From NCBI RefSeq assembly GCF_902728235.1, contig NZ_CACVBO010000001.1, forward strand, positions 1,302,001 through 1,366,000: a stretch of DNA of 64,000 nucleotides, given 5' to 3'. Position 1 is the first letter of the stretch. The number at the start of each line of letters is the position of its first letter. A program made the translations under genes and the position numbers. The notes under the pieces are model-generated. The model had not been told where the DNA came from, did no database searches, and worked only from the letters and a program-made list of their open reading frames with translations. The stretch comes from Lentimonas sp. CC4. GTDB taxonomy: Bacteria > Verrucomicrobiota > Verrucomicrobiia > Opitutales > Coraliomargaritaceae. Positions 25,020 to 33,137 of this stretch are shown in pieces.

Positions 25020-28000
25020 ATGTTAAATCATCTTATACGATTTTCGCTGTCACATCGGCCATTGATCTTGGTCTTTGTGGTTTTGATCTTGGTGCTCGGC
25101 ATCAAGAAAACCACGGAGCTTCCCGTCGAAGTGTTGCCAGATCTGACTAAGCCGACGGTGACGATTTTAACGGAGTCGGCGGGGTTTGCTCCGGAAGAAG
25201 TCGAGACCTTGGTCACCATTCCATTGGAGAATGCATTGATGGGCGTGACAGGTGTGACGCGTCTGCGTTCCGTAAATGATGTTGGGTTGTCATTAATCTT
25301 CGTCGAGTTCGAGTGGGGCACCGACATCTATCAAGCGCGTCAGTTTGTGCAGGAACGCTTAGCAGGCGCGTCGGAGGCATTGCCCGAAGACGTGAGTCCG
25401 TATATGACGCCTGTGGCATCGTTGATGGGGAATATATTATTGGTCGGCCTTGCTGATCCCACCGAAGTGACGAGCCCGCGCGACCTGCGCACGCTTGCGG
25501 ACTGGACGGTGGCGCGGCGCTTGCAATCCATTCCTGGGATTGCGGAAGTGCTCTCGATGGGCGGAGGGGTGAAGCAGGTGCAGGTGCAACCAGATCCCGA
25601 TAAAATGTTGGCGCTTGGTGTATCCTTCGAGCAAATACAGCAGGCTGCCCAATACGCTGTGAAAAATACCACGGGTGGCTTTTTGACCGAGTCGGCTCAG
25701 GAAATAATGGTGCGGAATTTGGCGATGACGACGGATCTGGATGAGATTTCAAATACCGTGGTCAGCTATGAAAACGACCGACCAATTCGGTTGCGTGATG
25801 TTGCCGAGTTGGTCTGGGATATTGAGCCGATGCGCGGGGATGCCGGCCTCGGTAGTAAGCGACTCGCAGTAGATGGCGTGGTTCAAGGTTATCCAGGGGT
25901 GATTCTCAGTGTCACGAAATCGCCGGGCTTTGATACGATTGAACTGACTGAGCAGGTGGAGGCTGTGATGGCGGATCTACAGGCATCGCTGCCCGCAGGG
26001 GTTGAGCTGGTGACCTTGTATCGCCAGTCTGATTTTATTAATCTGTCGATCGGGAATCTGGAAGAAGCGCTGCGTGATGGAGCCATCATGGTGGCGATCA
26101 TCTTGTTCCTGTTTTTGCTCAACGTGCGGATTACGTTGATTACGCTCACGGCGATTCCGTTGTCCTTGGGCATTACGATCCTGGTGTTTGATCTGATGGA
26201 TCTGAGTGTGAATTCGATGACCTTAGGTGGCCTCGCGGTGGCAATCGGTATGGTGGTGGACGATGCGATTGTGGATGTGGAAAACGTCTTTCGCCGATTG
26301 CGTGAAAATGCCAGCCTCGCGAATCCCGATCCTAAGCTCGAAGTGATTGCCCGTGCTTCGGCTGAAGTGCGCTCGTCGATTCTGTATGCCACCGTGCTGA
26401 TCATTTTGGTGTTTTTGCCGCTACTGGCACTCAGTGGAGTGGAAGGGCGTCTCTTTTCACCGATCGCGATTGCGACGATTGTGAGTATGCTCGCGTCCTT
26501 TGTTGTGTCGCTGACGGTAATTCCGGTGCTGTGCTCGTTTCTGCTTAATCCGAAAGCTGGAGTGGAGCATCACGATGGATTTGTGGTGCGTGCGCTGAAA
26601 TGGGGATTTCAAAAGACGTGGCTCAACTTCTCTCTGTCGCAACCCTTGCTGGTGTTGTTGATTACAGGGGCACTGTTGTTTGTGGCCTTTGGGGCGCTGA
26701 CGAATATGGGGGGCAATTTCCTGCCACCTTTCCGAGAGCCGACTGCGTTGATCGCGATGACGACTGCGCCGGGCACGTCGCTCAAGCAGACGACGGAATT
26801 GGCCGATACTGCTCAGGATTTGCTGTTGCAAATCGCAGAGGTCGATACGGTCGGTTATCGCGTGGGTCGTGCGGAGCGTGGGGATCACGTGGTGCCTGTT
26901 TCGACGGTTGAGTTTGATATCGAATTCACTGAAGTGTCGGAGCGCAGTCGCGCCGAAGTGTTGGAAGAGATTCGCACTGTGATGCGCACGATCCCCGGCA
27001 CGTTTAGCGCGATGAGCACGCCACTGGCCGACCGCATCGGGCACATGCTCAGCGGAGTCTCGGCGAAGGTGGCGGTTAAAATCTACGGGCCTGATTTAAG
27101 TGAGCTACGCCGACTGGGCTCGAATGTCACAGAACTTGCCCGTTCGATTCCGGGGCTTGAAGAAGCACGTGGCGAGCAGCAGGCATTGATTCCGCAATTA
27201 CGCATTGAAGTCGATCGTGAGCGTGCATTGGCCTATGGTGTGACGCCTGGAAAGTTGAATGAGCAACTCGCCGCGTTGATGGGCGGCGAGGTGGTTTCGG
27301 AAATTTATGAGGGACAGCGGGTGTATGATCTCGTGGTGCGTTTGCCTTTGGCGTGGCGTGAGTCACCGGATCGCTTGGCGAATTTGTATATTGATACGAT
27401 GAGCGGCCAACGTGTGCCGCTGAGCTATGTGGCTGAAATTCATCAAGCGACCGGGCCGAATACGATCCTGCGTGAAAATACCATGAGGCGCTTTGTGGTA
27501 TCGATCAACCCGACGACAGATGATCTAAACGCAGTGGTCGAAGCCTTGCAGGCGAAACTCTCGAGTGATCTCATATTGCCCGAAGGGTATACGGTCTCCT
27601 TTGAGGGAGAGTATCAGGCGCAACAAGAAGCGCGTCGCACGATTGCGATTATGTGTTCGTTGATATTACTGCTGATCATCTTCCTGCTCTTTAGCTATTT
27701 TAAGACCTTTAGTTTCGTGCTGTTAGTGTTGAGCATCATTCCGGTCTCTTTGATCGGTGGTGTGATTTATACGCATTATACATTAGACAATGTGAGCATC
27801 GCGACGCTGGTCGGTTTTATCGCCGTCACTGGTATCGCAGCACGTAATAACATTATGCTGCTCTCGCACTACTTGCATTTGATGCGGCACGAGGGCGAGG
27901 TGTTTTCGCGGGCGATGGTGGAGCGCGGCACCATGGAGCGGTTGGTGCCGATTCTCATGACTGCCATTTCGGCGGGGCTTGCTTTGATTCCTTTGATTCT

Positions 28001-28172
28001 GGCAGCGGATGAGCCCGGCAAAGAAATTCTGAATCCCGTGGCGATCGTGATCGTCGGTGGACTGATCAGCTCCACGCTGCTCGGTCTCGCGGTAACGCCC
28101 GCCATTTTCTACGCCTGCTTTAAGAAGCCAGCGGAAAAAGCCATTCGTCTGGAGGCCACTGCCTCCGAATAA
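25020..28172 (+). CDS. Heavy-metal RND efflux pump, CzcA/CusA family
   Basis: The 1050-residue inner-membrane proton antiporter has twelve predicted membrane helices in two halves, each with a large periplasmic loop. N-terminal marks are SLSHRPLILVFVVLILVLGI and ELPVEVLPDLTKPTV. The TM4 proton-relay motif is GMVVDDAIVDVENVFRRLRE (about 408-427), with the paired aspartates of HME-type pumps. The second half shows GFIAVTGIAARNNIMLLSHY. HME-family RND pumps export Zn/Co/Cd/Ni or Cu/Ag. The motif read here does not settle which, but the DD-type relay favours the divalent group. Confidence 0.92.
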   Translation: MLNHLIRFSLSHRPLILVFVVLILVLGIKKTTELPVEVLPDLTKPTVTILTESAGFAPEEVETLVTIPLENALMGVTGVTRLRSVNDVGLSLIFVEFEWGTDIYQARQFVQERLAGASEALPEDVSPYMTPVASLMGNILLVGLADPTEVTSPRDLRTLADWTVARRLQSIPGIAEVLSMGGGVKQVQVQPDPDKMLALGVSFEQIQQAAQYAVKNTTGGFLTESAQEIMVRNLAMTTDLDEISNTVVSYENDRPIRLRDVAELVWDIEPMRGDAGLGSKRLAVDGVVQGYPGVILSVTKSPGFDTIELTEQVEAVMADLQASLPAGVELVTLYRQSDFINLSIGNLEEALRDGAIMVAIILFLFLLNVRITLITLTAIPLSLGITILVFDLMDLSVNSMTLGGLAVAIGMVVDDAIVDVENVFRRLRENASLANPDPKLEVIARASAEVRSSILYATVLIILVFLPLLALSGVEGRLFSPIAIATIVSMLASFVVSLTVIPVLCSFLLNPKAGVEHHDGFVVRALKWGFQKTWLNFSLSQPLLVLLITGALLFVAFGALTNMGGNFLPPFREPTALIAMTTAPGTSLKQTTELADTAQDLLLQIAEVDTVGYRVGRAERGDHVVPVSTVEFDIEFTEVSERSRAEVLEEIRTVMRTIPGTFSAMSTPLADRIGHMLSGVSAKVAVKIYGPDLSELRRLGSNVTELARSIPGLEEARGEQQALIPQLRIEVDRERALAYGVTPGKLNEQLAALMGGEVVSEIYEGQRVYDLVVRLPLAWRESPDRLANLYIDTMSGQRVPLSYVAEIHQATGPNTILRENTMRRFVVSINPTTDDLNAVVEALQAKLSSDLILPEGYTVSFEGEYQAQQEARRTIAIMCSLILLLIIFLLFSYFKTFSFVLLVLSIIPVSLIGGVIYTHYTLDNVSIATLVGFIAVTGIAARNNIMLLSHYLHLMRHEGEVFSRAMVERGTMERLVPILMTAISAGLALIPLILAADEPGKEILNPVAIVIVGGLISSTLLGLAVTPAIFYACFKKPAEKAIRLEATASE

Positions 28173-28208
28173 CTTAATTCAACAATCAAACGTAAATACG
28201 AATATATC

Positions 28209-28721
28209 ATGAAAAAACACACAGCTATCAAATCACTCCTTCTCGGGCTATTCGCACTCGTCGCAGTTAACTCTGCTTCGGCGGGCACCGGTCATGATCA
28301 CGGAGCGCATGCAGGGCACGATCACGACGCTCATACGGAAGTCGCGCATACCGACGAAGTCAAAATGCCGAACGGCGGGCGCTTAGTCACTTCAGTAGAG
28401 CCGCACCTGGAGTTCTATGTCACGCCCGAGCGTTTCGTGCAGATCACATTTATTGGGCACGATGGCAAAGTCGTGCCAGTTGCGGAGCAGAAAGTGTCTG
28501 CGATTGGAGGCGACCGTTCTTCACCGACGAAAGTCGTGTTTGTGAAGAAGGGCGATGTGTTGATCTCGAAGGCAGCACTGCCCGATGTGAATAACATGCC
28601 CATGGTCTTACAGGTAAAGACCGCGCCTGATGCGAAAACCGTGCGCGAGAAGTTTAATCTGAATTTGAGCGATTGCCCGACCTGCAGTTTCAAGGAATAT
28701 GCCTGCGCGTGCGGGCATTGA
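28209..28721 (+). CDS. Secreted His-rich, Cys-terminal protein of the metal-efflux operon
   Basis: The 170-residue protein has a signal peptide (about 1-25, ending VNSASA). It is followed at once by a His/Asp-rich segment (GHDHGAHAGHDHDAHTEVAH). A beta-rich body of about 100 residues follows, and it ends with CPTC and CACGH. Both ends can bind metal. It lies 36 bp after the pump gene and is followed by a strong terminator, so it is the last gene of the operon. It is probably a periplasmic metal buffer or delivery protein for the pump. I do not recognise a named family for the body. Confidence 0.75.
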   Translation: MKKHTAIKSLLLGLFALVAVNSASAGTGHDHGAHAGHDHDAHTEVAHTDEVKMPNGGRLVTSVEPHLEFYVTPERFVQITFIGHDGKVVPVAEQKVSAIGGDRSSPTKVVFVKKGDVLISKAALPDVNNMPMVLQVKTAPDAKTVREKFNLNLSDCPTCSFKEYACACGH

Positions 28722-28762
28722 TAAGTGAGTCTGCTGGCATTACCTCAGTGCTTGAATATTTC

Positions 28763-28794
28763 ACGCCTGCCCTTTTGAGGGCGGGCGTTTTTTT
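28763..28794 (+). terminator. Terminator of the metal-efflux operon
   Basis: ACGCCTGCCCT and AGGGCGGGCGT form an 11-bp stem (one mismatch) with a short TTTTG-type loop, followed by a run of T. It lies about 40 bp after the last gene of the operon. Confidence 0.9.
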
Positions 28795-28943
28795 GAAATA
28801 GAAGAAAATACGATGAAATATGGTTCTGGAGCAGGGGAAAGACTCCGCTCGAAAAGCGGCTTCCTTGGTGGATTTGGAGGTAGATGAATTTGACTCCCTC
28901 TTTGCATCCTATGGGCTGGGTTCTCCGTTTTAAAGATTCCCGA

Positions 28944-29864
28944 TTACATCCAAAATGGATCCTCGATCGAGTTCTTGGTAAAACCCATTGCTACTGGATC
29001 AATTTCGGAATACTCGGCTAGCAAAGCTTTTAGCCGCAGACGCCAATGGTTTCCGTGATTCATTATATCGAGCATGCTTACGAGGACGACTGCGTGCCCC
29101 TCGAACTTATTCGCATTCTGAATAATTGCTCGTAGGTGAGTCGGCACCAATGGCGTGATCGAAAAAATGCGGTTCCATAAGCGCCCGTGGTGTGCGCAAA
29201 TGTTACGGATATGGGCTAGTGAGTGCAGCCAGCTTGCAAGCACTTTTGCGCTCACTCCAAACTCCAGTGCAATCTTCGCCTTAAGGGCCGCGTCTCCGAT
29301 GCCCTTGTAAAGTATGGATAGTGTGCCGAGAGTGAGCACCTCTGTTGTCATCCATGCCGGTGGCAGGTAAGGGGTTCCGTATTTAGTGTAGTAGTGCTCA
29401 ATAAATGTCTCTGAATGTGTTTGAGGTGAAATTCGGGTTTTAGTTGTTGGATGGAAGGCAACTCCAACAGCTCTTTCCGCTTTCCTGATGAATGCGGCAT
29501 GATTGAATTTACGGTGAAAATTACTGGCATCCAGATACCAGTGCGGCCCAAATTTCAGGCATGCTTCATTGATCATTCTAGCGCGGATGCCGACTTCGAT
29601 ACGTTCCACGGCATCCGCCACGATCAAACGAAGATGGCGGTCAAATTCATATACCTTTAGGACTGAATCGAGATTCGTATCCTCTTTAAATTGGTTGCGA
29701 TCCGGTGCTTTTAGAAAGGGATAGCAGTAGCCGCTGAGACGGTAATAGCCGATGTTTAACAGCGCCGCCTCGGCAATTGATTCATCGGGAACCGAAAGCC
29801 CCCGGTTCTTTATTTTTTCGATTTGTGTCGGTAAATCGATTGCTGGCTTCGAAAATGTGCTCAT
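28944..29864 (-). CDS. Abi_2 family (AbiD/AbiF-like) HEPN protein
   Basis: The 306-residue protein has the Abi_2 layout: IEKIKNRGLSVPDE at the start, LLNIGYYRLSGYCYPF (about 32-47), PPAWMTTEVLTLGTLSILY (about 169-187) and HIRNICAHHGRLWNRIF (about 217-233). The R-N-x-x-x-H within the last motif is the catalytic signature of HEPN RNases. AbiD and AbiF proteins stop phage growth by abortive infection; that role is known for lactococcal relatives and inferred here. No partner antitoxin gene is adjacent. Downstream of its start is a 200-bp gap, then a DUF2971 gene in the same orientation. Confidence 0.85.
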   Translation of the reverse strand: MSTFSKPAIDLPTQIEKIKNRGLSVPDESIAEAALLNIGYYRLSGYCYPFLKAPDRNQFKEDTNLDSVLKVYEFDRHLRLIVADAVERIEVGIRARMINEACLKFGPHWYLDASNFHRKFNHAAFIRKAERAVGVAFHPTTKTRISPQTHSETFIEHYYTKYGTPYLPPAWMTTEVLTLGTLSILYKGIGDAALKAKIALEFGVSAKVLASWLHSLAHIRNICAHHGRLWNRIFSITPLVPTHLRAIIQNANKFEGHAVVLVSMLDIMNHGNHWRLRLKALLAEYSEIDPVAMGFTKNSIEDPFWM

Positions 29865-30063
29865 GGACTACACTTTAAACGTATGCAAAAAAATACCCAC
29901 CAAGTTGCGCATCGTAGAGAGGCGTGGCGGGTTTGTTAGTTGAAATGTCATTATTGGTGGATGAAATGTCAAGACATTGTCGGGGGCTTGAAAGTCGGCG
30001 GCCGAAGATACTGTGTCGCATTTTCAGTGCGGTTTAGGTAGTAAGTTACGTTTTTCATGTGTT

Positions 30064-30744
30064 CTAATCCACGAGCACCTTGTATTCTTGGTGGCAGAGT
30101 CGCGCTCGCGTGACCGTGGCCTCAAAACCTGACTGCTGGAGTATCCTGCGGACGTAGTCTTCCTCTAATTTACAGTTATAGCCTAGGATGACTTTTCGTA
30201 ACACGCCTTGAGGCATATCGACGAAATAACTGCCATTGGCGGCATCACATTCCTTAAGATGAAAATGAGCACGCACTTCTTTCTCATAAGCCCAATTGGG
30301 GGACTTTATTGAGTATAGCAGTTCAAGGAATCCAAGCCCATAGGTCTTGTCACCGTGTTGATTGGCATCGAATAGAGGTCTCGGTTTATTGTAGTCGATG
30401 ATCACTCTGCGTTGAAAGACCTCGGGGTCGAATTCCAAGCAAACACCAGTATGTTTCTCTGCATAGTGTGCCCACATGAGGGGCTCTTCAGCAACTTGGC
30501 TGAATGATATGAAGCCGGTTTTCGGATGCTGATTATTAATCCAATCTTCAATGCACTCTTCTCGTGTTTTCGCCGCTTTTTCACTATCTTCGAGCCCGGT
30601 AATTCCCGGACGCCATTCGAATAGATCATTCATTTCTTTCAGACGGCCAATTCGGAGGTTTTGATTTTCAATCGTGAGCAGTGCGGCTTCTGCTGTGAAA
30701 TAGCGGTATAAACTGGTGCTTTGATTGGTAGGTGTAGTGCTCAT
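30064..30744 (-). CDS. DUF2971 family protein
   Basis: The 226-residue soluble protein carries the DUF2971 pattern: YRYFTAEAALLTIENQNLRIG near the start, GFISFSQVAEEPLMWAHYAEKHTGVCLEFD in the middle (about 77-106) and VILGYNC near the end. The W-A-H-Y and C-L-E-F-D residues are the conserved core. Function is unknown, although the family is often found in accessory and defence regions. It is 22 bp downstream of the methyltransferase remnant and in the same orientation, so the two may have been one operon. Confidence 0.8.
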   Translation of the reverse strand: MSTTPTNQSTSLYRYFTAEAALLTIENQNLRIGRLKEMNDLFEWRPGITGLEDSEKAAKTREECIEDWINNQHPKTGFISFSQVAEEPLMWAHYAEKHTGVCLEFDPEVFQRRVIIDYNKPRPLFDANQHGDKTYGLGFLELLYSIKSPNWAYEKEVRAHFHLKECDAANGSYFVDMPQGVLRKVILGYNCKLEEDYVRRILQQSGFEATVTRARLCHQEYKVLVD

Positions 30745-30766
30745 TATTTTTATCTATTGCAGGTTT

Positions 30767-31186
30767 CTAAGCAGCATGCCCCAAGGCGATAAGGGCTTCG
30801 GCGATGGATTGGACTTTCGGGGCGCGGACGCCTTTGAAGTGTTGAGCGACTTGCTCGGCCACGGTTTTTGGCCAAGCTTGTTTGACTGTCTTGGCCTTCG
30901 TTGTTGTTACACTGCTTTTGACTTCGAGTTCGTCCTCTTCGGTGCGCTGCTCTGAAGCTTCGAGGGGGTGGTCGTCGGGCCTTAGATCGCGGATACTGCT
31001 AGTGGTCGCGGTGCCATCGGGCTGATGAAGCGGCACGGATTTTTCAAAGACGTAGACGTTCTCTGTTTGGTTGGGTTTGGAGCCTTGCGGGCGCTCGATG
31101 CAGATGTCACCGCAGAAGGGTTGGAAATTGGCGCGTTCGGAAGCTCCTGTGTCGGCCCACTGTGTAATGAAATCAGTAAACATCAT
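30767..31186 (-). pseudogene. Internally deleted remnant of a type IIG/MmeI-like DNA methyltransferase
   Basis: The 139-codon frame joins two pieces of one long protein family. Residues 1-67 match the N-terminus of MmeI-like class I methyltransferases (FITQWADTGASERANFQPF, NVYVFEKSVPLHQPDGTATT). Residues about 95-139 match their extreme C-terminus (KQAWPKTVAEQVAQHF, then SIAEALIALGHA). The SAM-binding and catalytic NPPY region and the target-recognition domain, together about 800 residues or more, are missing. The frame is open across the join, so a short protein could still be made. It lies upstream of the DUF2971 and Abi_2 genes. The reading as a deletion product is an inference from family knowledge. 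Confidence 0.65.
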
Positions 31187-31264
31187 GGTATTTCGAATGA
31201 TGCTGCGGATCTCATGACTAACGGCAAGAGTATGATGCGTTCTTATTTATGGATATTCCGTCGC

Positions 31265-31500
31265 CTAAAAAAGAACCCGACTAAGGAAAGTCAGCAGCAG
31301 GGCGAAAGTCAGGTTGAGGGCGAGCCCGATGCGCACCATGTCGCGTTGTTGGATCTGGCCTGAGCCGAAGATGATGGCATTGGGTGGTGTGGCGACAGGG
31401 AGCATGAATCGCAGGAGGTGGCTAGGGTTCGTGGCAGAATGATTCCGGTAGTCCCATATCGATGGCGAGGGCGACGAAGATGGTCGCGAGTTTGTAAAGC
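31265..31500 (-). pseudogene. 3' fragment of a DASS (SLC13-type) transporter gene
   Basis: The last 47 residues of this frame match the C-terminus of the intact DASS transporter at 38495-39907 at 42 positions (including [10 protein letters not shown] and [18 protein letters not shown]). DNA similarity continues upstream to about 31495, but with indels that break the frame (for example GTCCCATATC against GTCGGTATGCCCATGTC). The remaining 90 percent of the gene is missing. It is in the same orientation as the intact copy. Confidence 0.88.
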
Positions 31501-31576
31501 AGAGCGATGTGTTCATCTCTATTTCTGGAAAAATTTAAAACTTCACGATCTCTTAAGGTTCGGTTCTGTAAACTCT

Positions 31577-31600
31577 GTGGCATCCTCAAAGGAATGCCAC
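31577..31600 (+). promoter_or_regulatory. Hairpin that displays the ribosome-binding site of the efflux outer-membrane gene
   Basis: GTGGCAT and ATGCCAC form a perfect 7-bp stem directly before the ATG at 31601. The 10-base loop CCTCAAAGGA holds the Shine-Dalgarno AAAGGA. The stem would compact the spacer and could be sensitive to temperature or to initiating ribosomes. The structure is read from sequence; its function is not known. Confidence 0.5.
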
Positions 31601-33058
31601 ATGATACATCTTACTCAAAAACAACTGACACGCTGCGCGAGTCAAAGCGTCATTGCGCTTAGCTTGCTGTGGCTGAGTGCCTGCGCCACCACCTCGTCGA
31701 TGACCGACACACGTGCCAGCTTCGATGCTAACTTGCCAACGACTTGGCAAAACGACACGAAGCCCACGAGCACATCCGATACCACCGATCTCAGTGAGTG
31801 GTGGTCGCGCTTTAACGATCCGCAGATGGAAGTGCTGATTGCGGAGGCGCTTGCCAACAATACCGATAGCCGGATCGCACTGTCTAATATACGAAAAGCG
31901 CGCGCCGAGCGTGGCCTAGAAGAAGCCGAGCTCTGGCCGACGCTCTCAGGGCGGACGTCGGCGTCGAGTTCCAATGTGCATGACCGCGACACACATGATT
32001 CCAGCAGCTCCCAGAGCTATAGTGCCGGACTGGACGCGAGCTGGGAGGTCGATCTCTTTGGTCAGCAGCAGCAATACTTGAAAGCCTCCGATGCCGAACT
32101 CGCTGCGAGTGTGGAAACGTTTTATCAAGTGCAGGTCTCGCTAGCTGCCGAAGTGGCTAACACGTATTTGGATCTCTGTGCATATGAGTCTCGACTCGCC
32201 ATTGTTCGGGACAGTCTCTCCATGCGCGAAGACACGCTACGCATCACGCAATGGCAAGAGGATGCCGGCGAAGGTGACTCCTTGAGCACACAGCAGTCCA
32301 TCAGTTCGGTGGAGCAAGCGCGGGCACAAATTCCAGGCTTGGAGCAAAGTGTCGTCGAAACGCGCAATAGTTTGTCCATTCTGACTGGCCGCACGCCGGA
32401 GTCGTTTGCCACATTGGCCACGAAGGCTGCGATTTTTCCTCAAACACCTGAGGCGCTTGCGATCGGCATTCCAGCTGATACCTTGCGTCAACGTCCCGAT
32501 GTTCGCACGGCGGAGTTACAAATCGAGGCGGCCACCGCGAATCTATCGGCCACCGAGCGGAGTCGTCTGCCTTCGCTCAACCTAAGCGGCTCCATTGGGG
32601 TCGAAGCGTTGTCTTCGGGCGACTTGCTCGACCCGCAGCGTATTCTTTCAAATATCGCAGCTGGCCTGAGTGCACCGATTTGGGATGCCGGACGTATTAG
32701 CCGAAATATCGAAATCCAAAACGAGGTGCTCGTCCAATCTTACCTGAGCTATGAAAGCACGGTGCTCAATGCATTGTCCGAAGTCGAAAATGCGCTCAGT
32801 GCGATTCGCAAACGCACCACGCAGCTCGCCACACTGACACGTGCGACCACCGCTGCGCATCAAGCGTCCGAGCTTGCTCAAATGCAATATGAAGTCGGCG
32901 AAATCGATTTGCTCACAGTCTTAGAAACGCAACGAACCGAATTGGTCGTTAAGGAAAGTCGTGCCGCGATCGAATCACAGGCACTGCAGGCTCACGTCCA
33001 ACTTTACAAATCACTGGGTGGCGAATGGTCCACTCCCGGCGAAATTTCACAACTTTGA
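31601..33058 (+). CDS. NodT-family outer-membrane efflux lipoprotein
   Basis: The 485-residue TolC-type protein has a lipoprotein signal (LSLLWLSAC, lipobox cysteine at about residue 28). The NodT-type core follows: LSEWWSRFNDPQMEVLI (about 64-80), ALSNIRKARAERGLEEAELWP, and the second repeat with RPDVRTAELQIEAATANL (about 297-314) and GLSAPIWDAGRI. It is the outer-membrane exit for the MacA/MacB proteins encoded next. An in-frame start 61 codons upstream is not credible because it lacks a signal and is encoded by the DASS fragment on the opposite strand. ATG 31601 has a good AAAGGA site. Confidence 0.9.
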   Translation: MIHLTQKQLTRCASQSVIALSLLWLSACATTSSMTDTRASFDANLPTTWQNDTKPTSTSDTTDLSEWWSRFNDPQMEVLIAEALANNTDSRIALSNIRKARAERGLEEAELWPTLSGRTSASSSNVHDRDTHDSSSSQSYSAGLDASWEVDLFGQQQQYLKASDAELAASVETFYQVQVSLAAEVANTYLDLCAYESRLAIVRDSLSMREDTLRITQWQEDAGEGDSLSTQQSISSVEQARAQIPGLEQSVVETRNSLSILTGRTPESFATLATKAAIFPQTPEALAIGIPADTLRQRPDVRTAELQIEAATANLSATERSRLPSLNLSGSIGVEALSSGDLLDPQRILSNIAAGLSAPIWDAGRISRNIEIQNEVLVQSYLSYESTVLNALSEVENALSAIRKRTTQLATLTRATTAAHQASELAQMQYEVGEIDLLTVLETQRTELVVKESRAAIESQALQAHVQLYKSLGGEWSTPGEISQL

Positions 33059-33137
33059 AGAGAAGTCAGAAGTTAGGAGTTAGAAGCTCAACGTCAGTGC
33101 TAACTCATCAATACAACTTTAAACATAATCACACATC

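Noticed and set aside
28944-30744. Abi_2 and DUF2971 genes as a toxin-antitoxin pair
   Set aside because: The genes are about 200 bp apart, neither resembles an antitoxin, and there is no overlap or coupling.
31418-31600. 61-codon upstream extension of the NodT-family gene
   Set aside because: It would place a basic non-hydrophobic segment before a lipoprotein signal, and it is read through the reverse of the transporter fragment.
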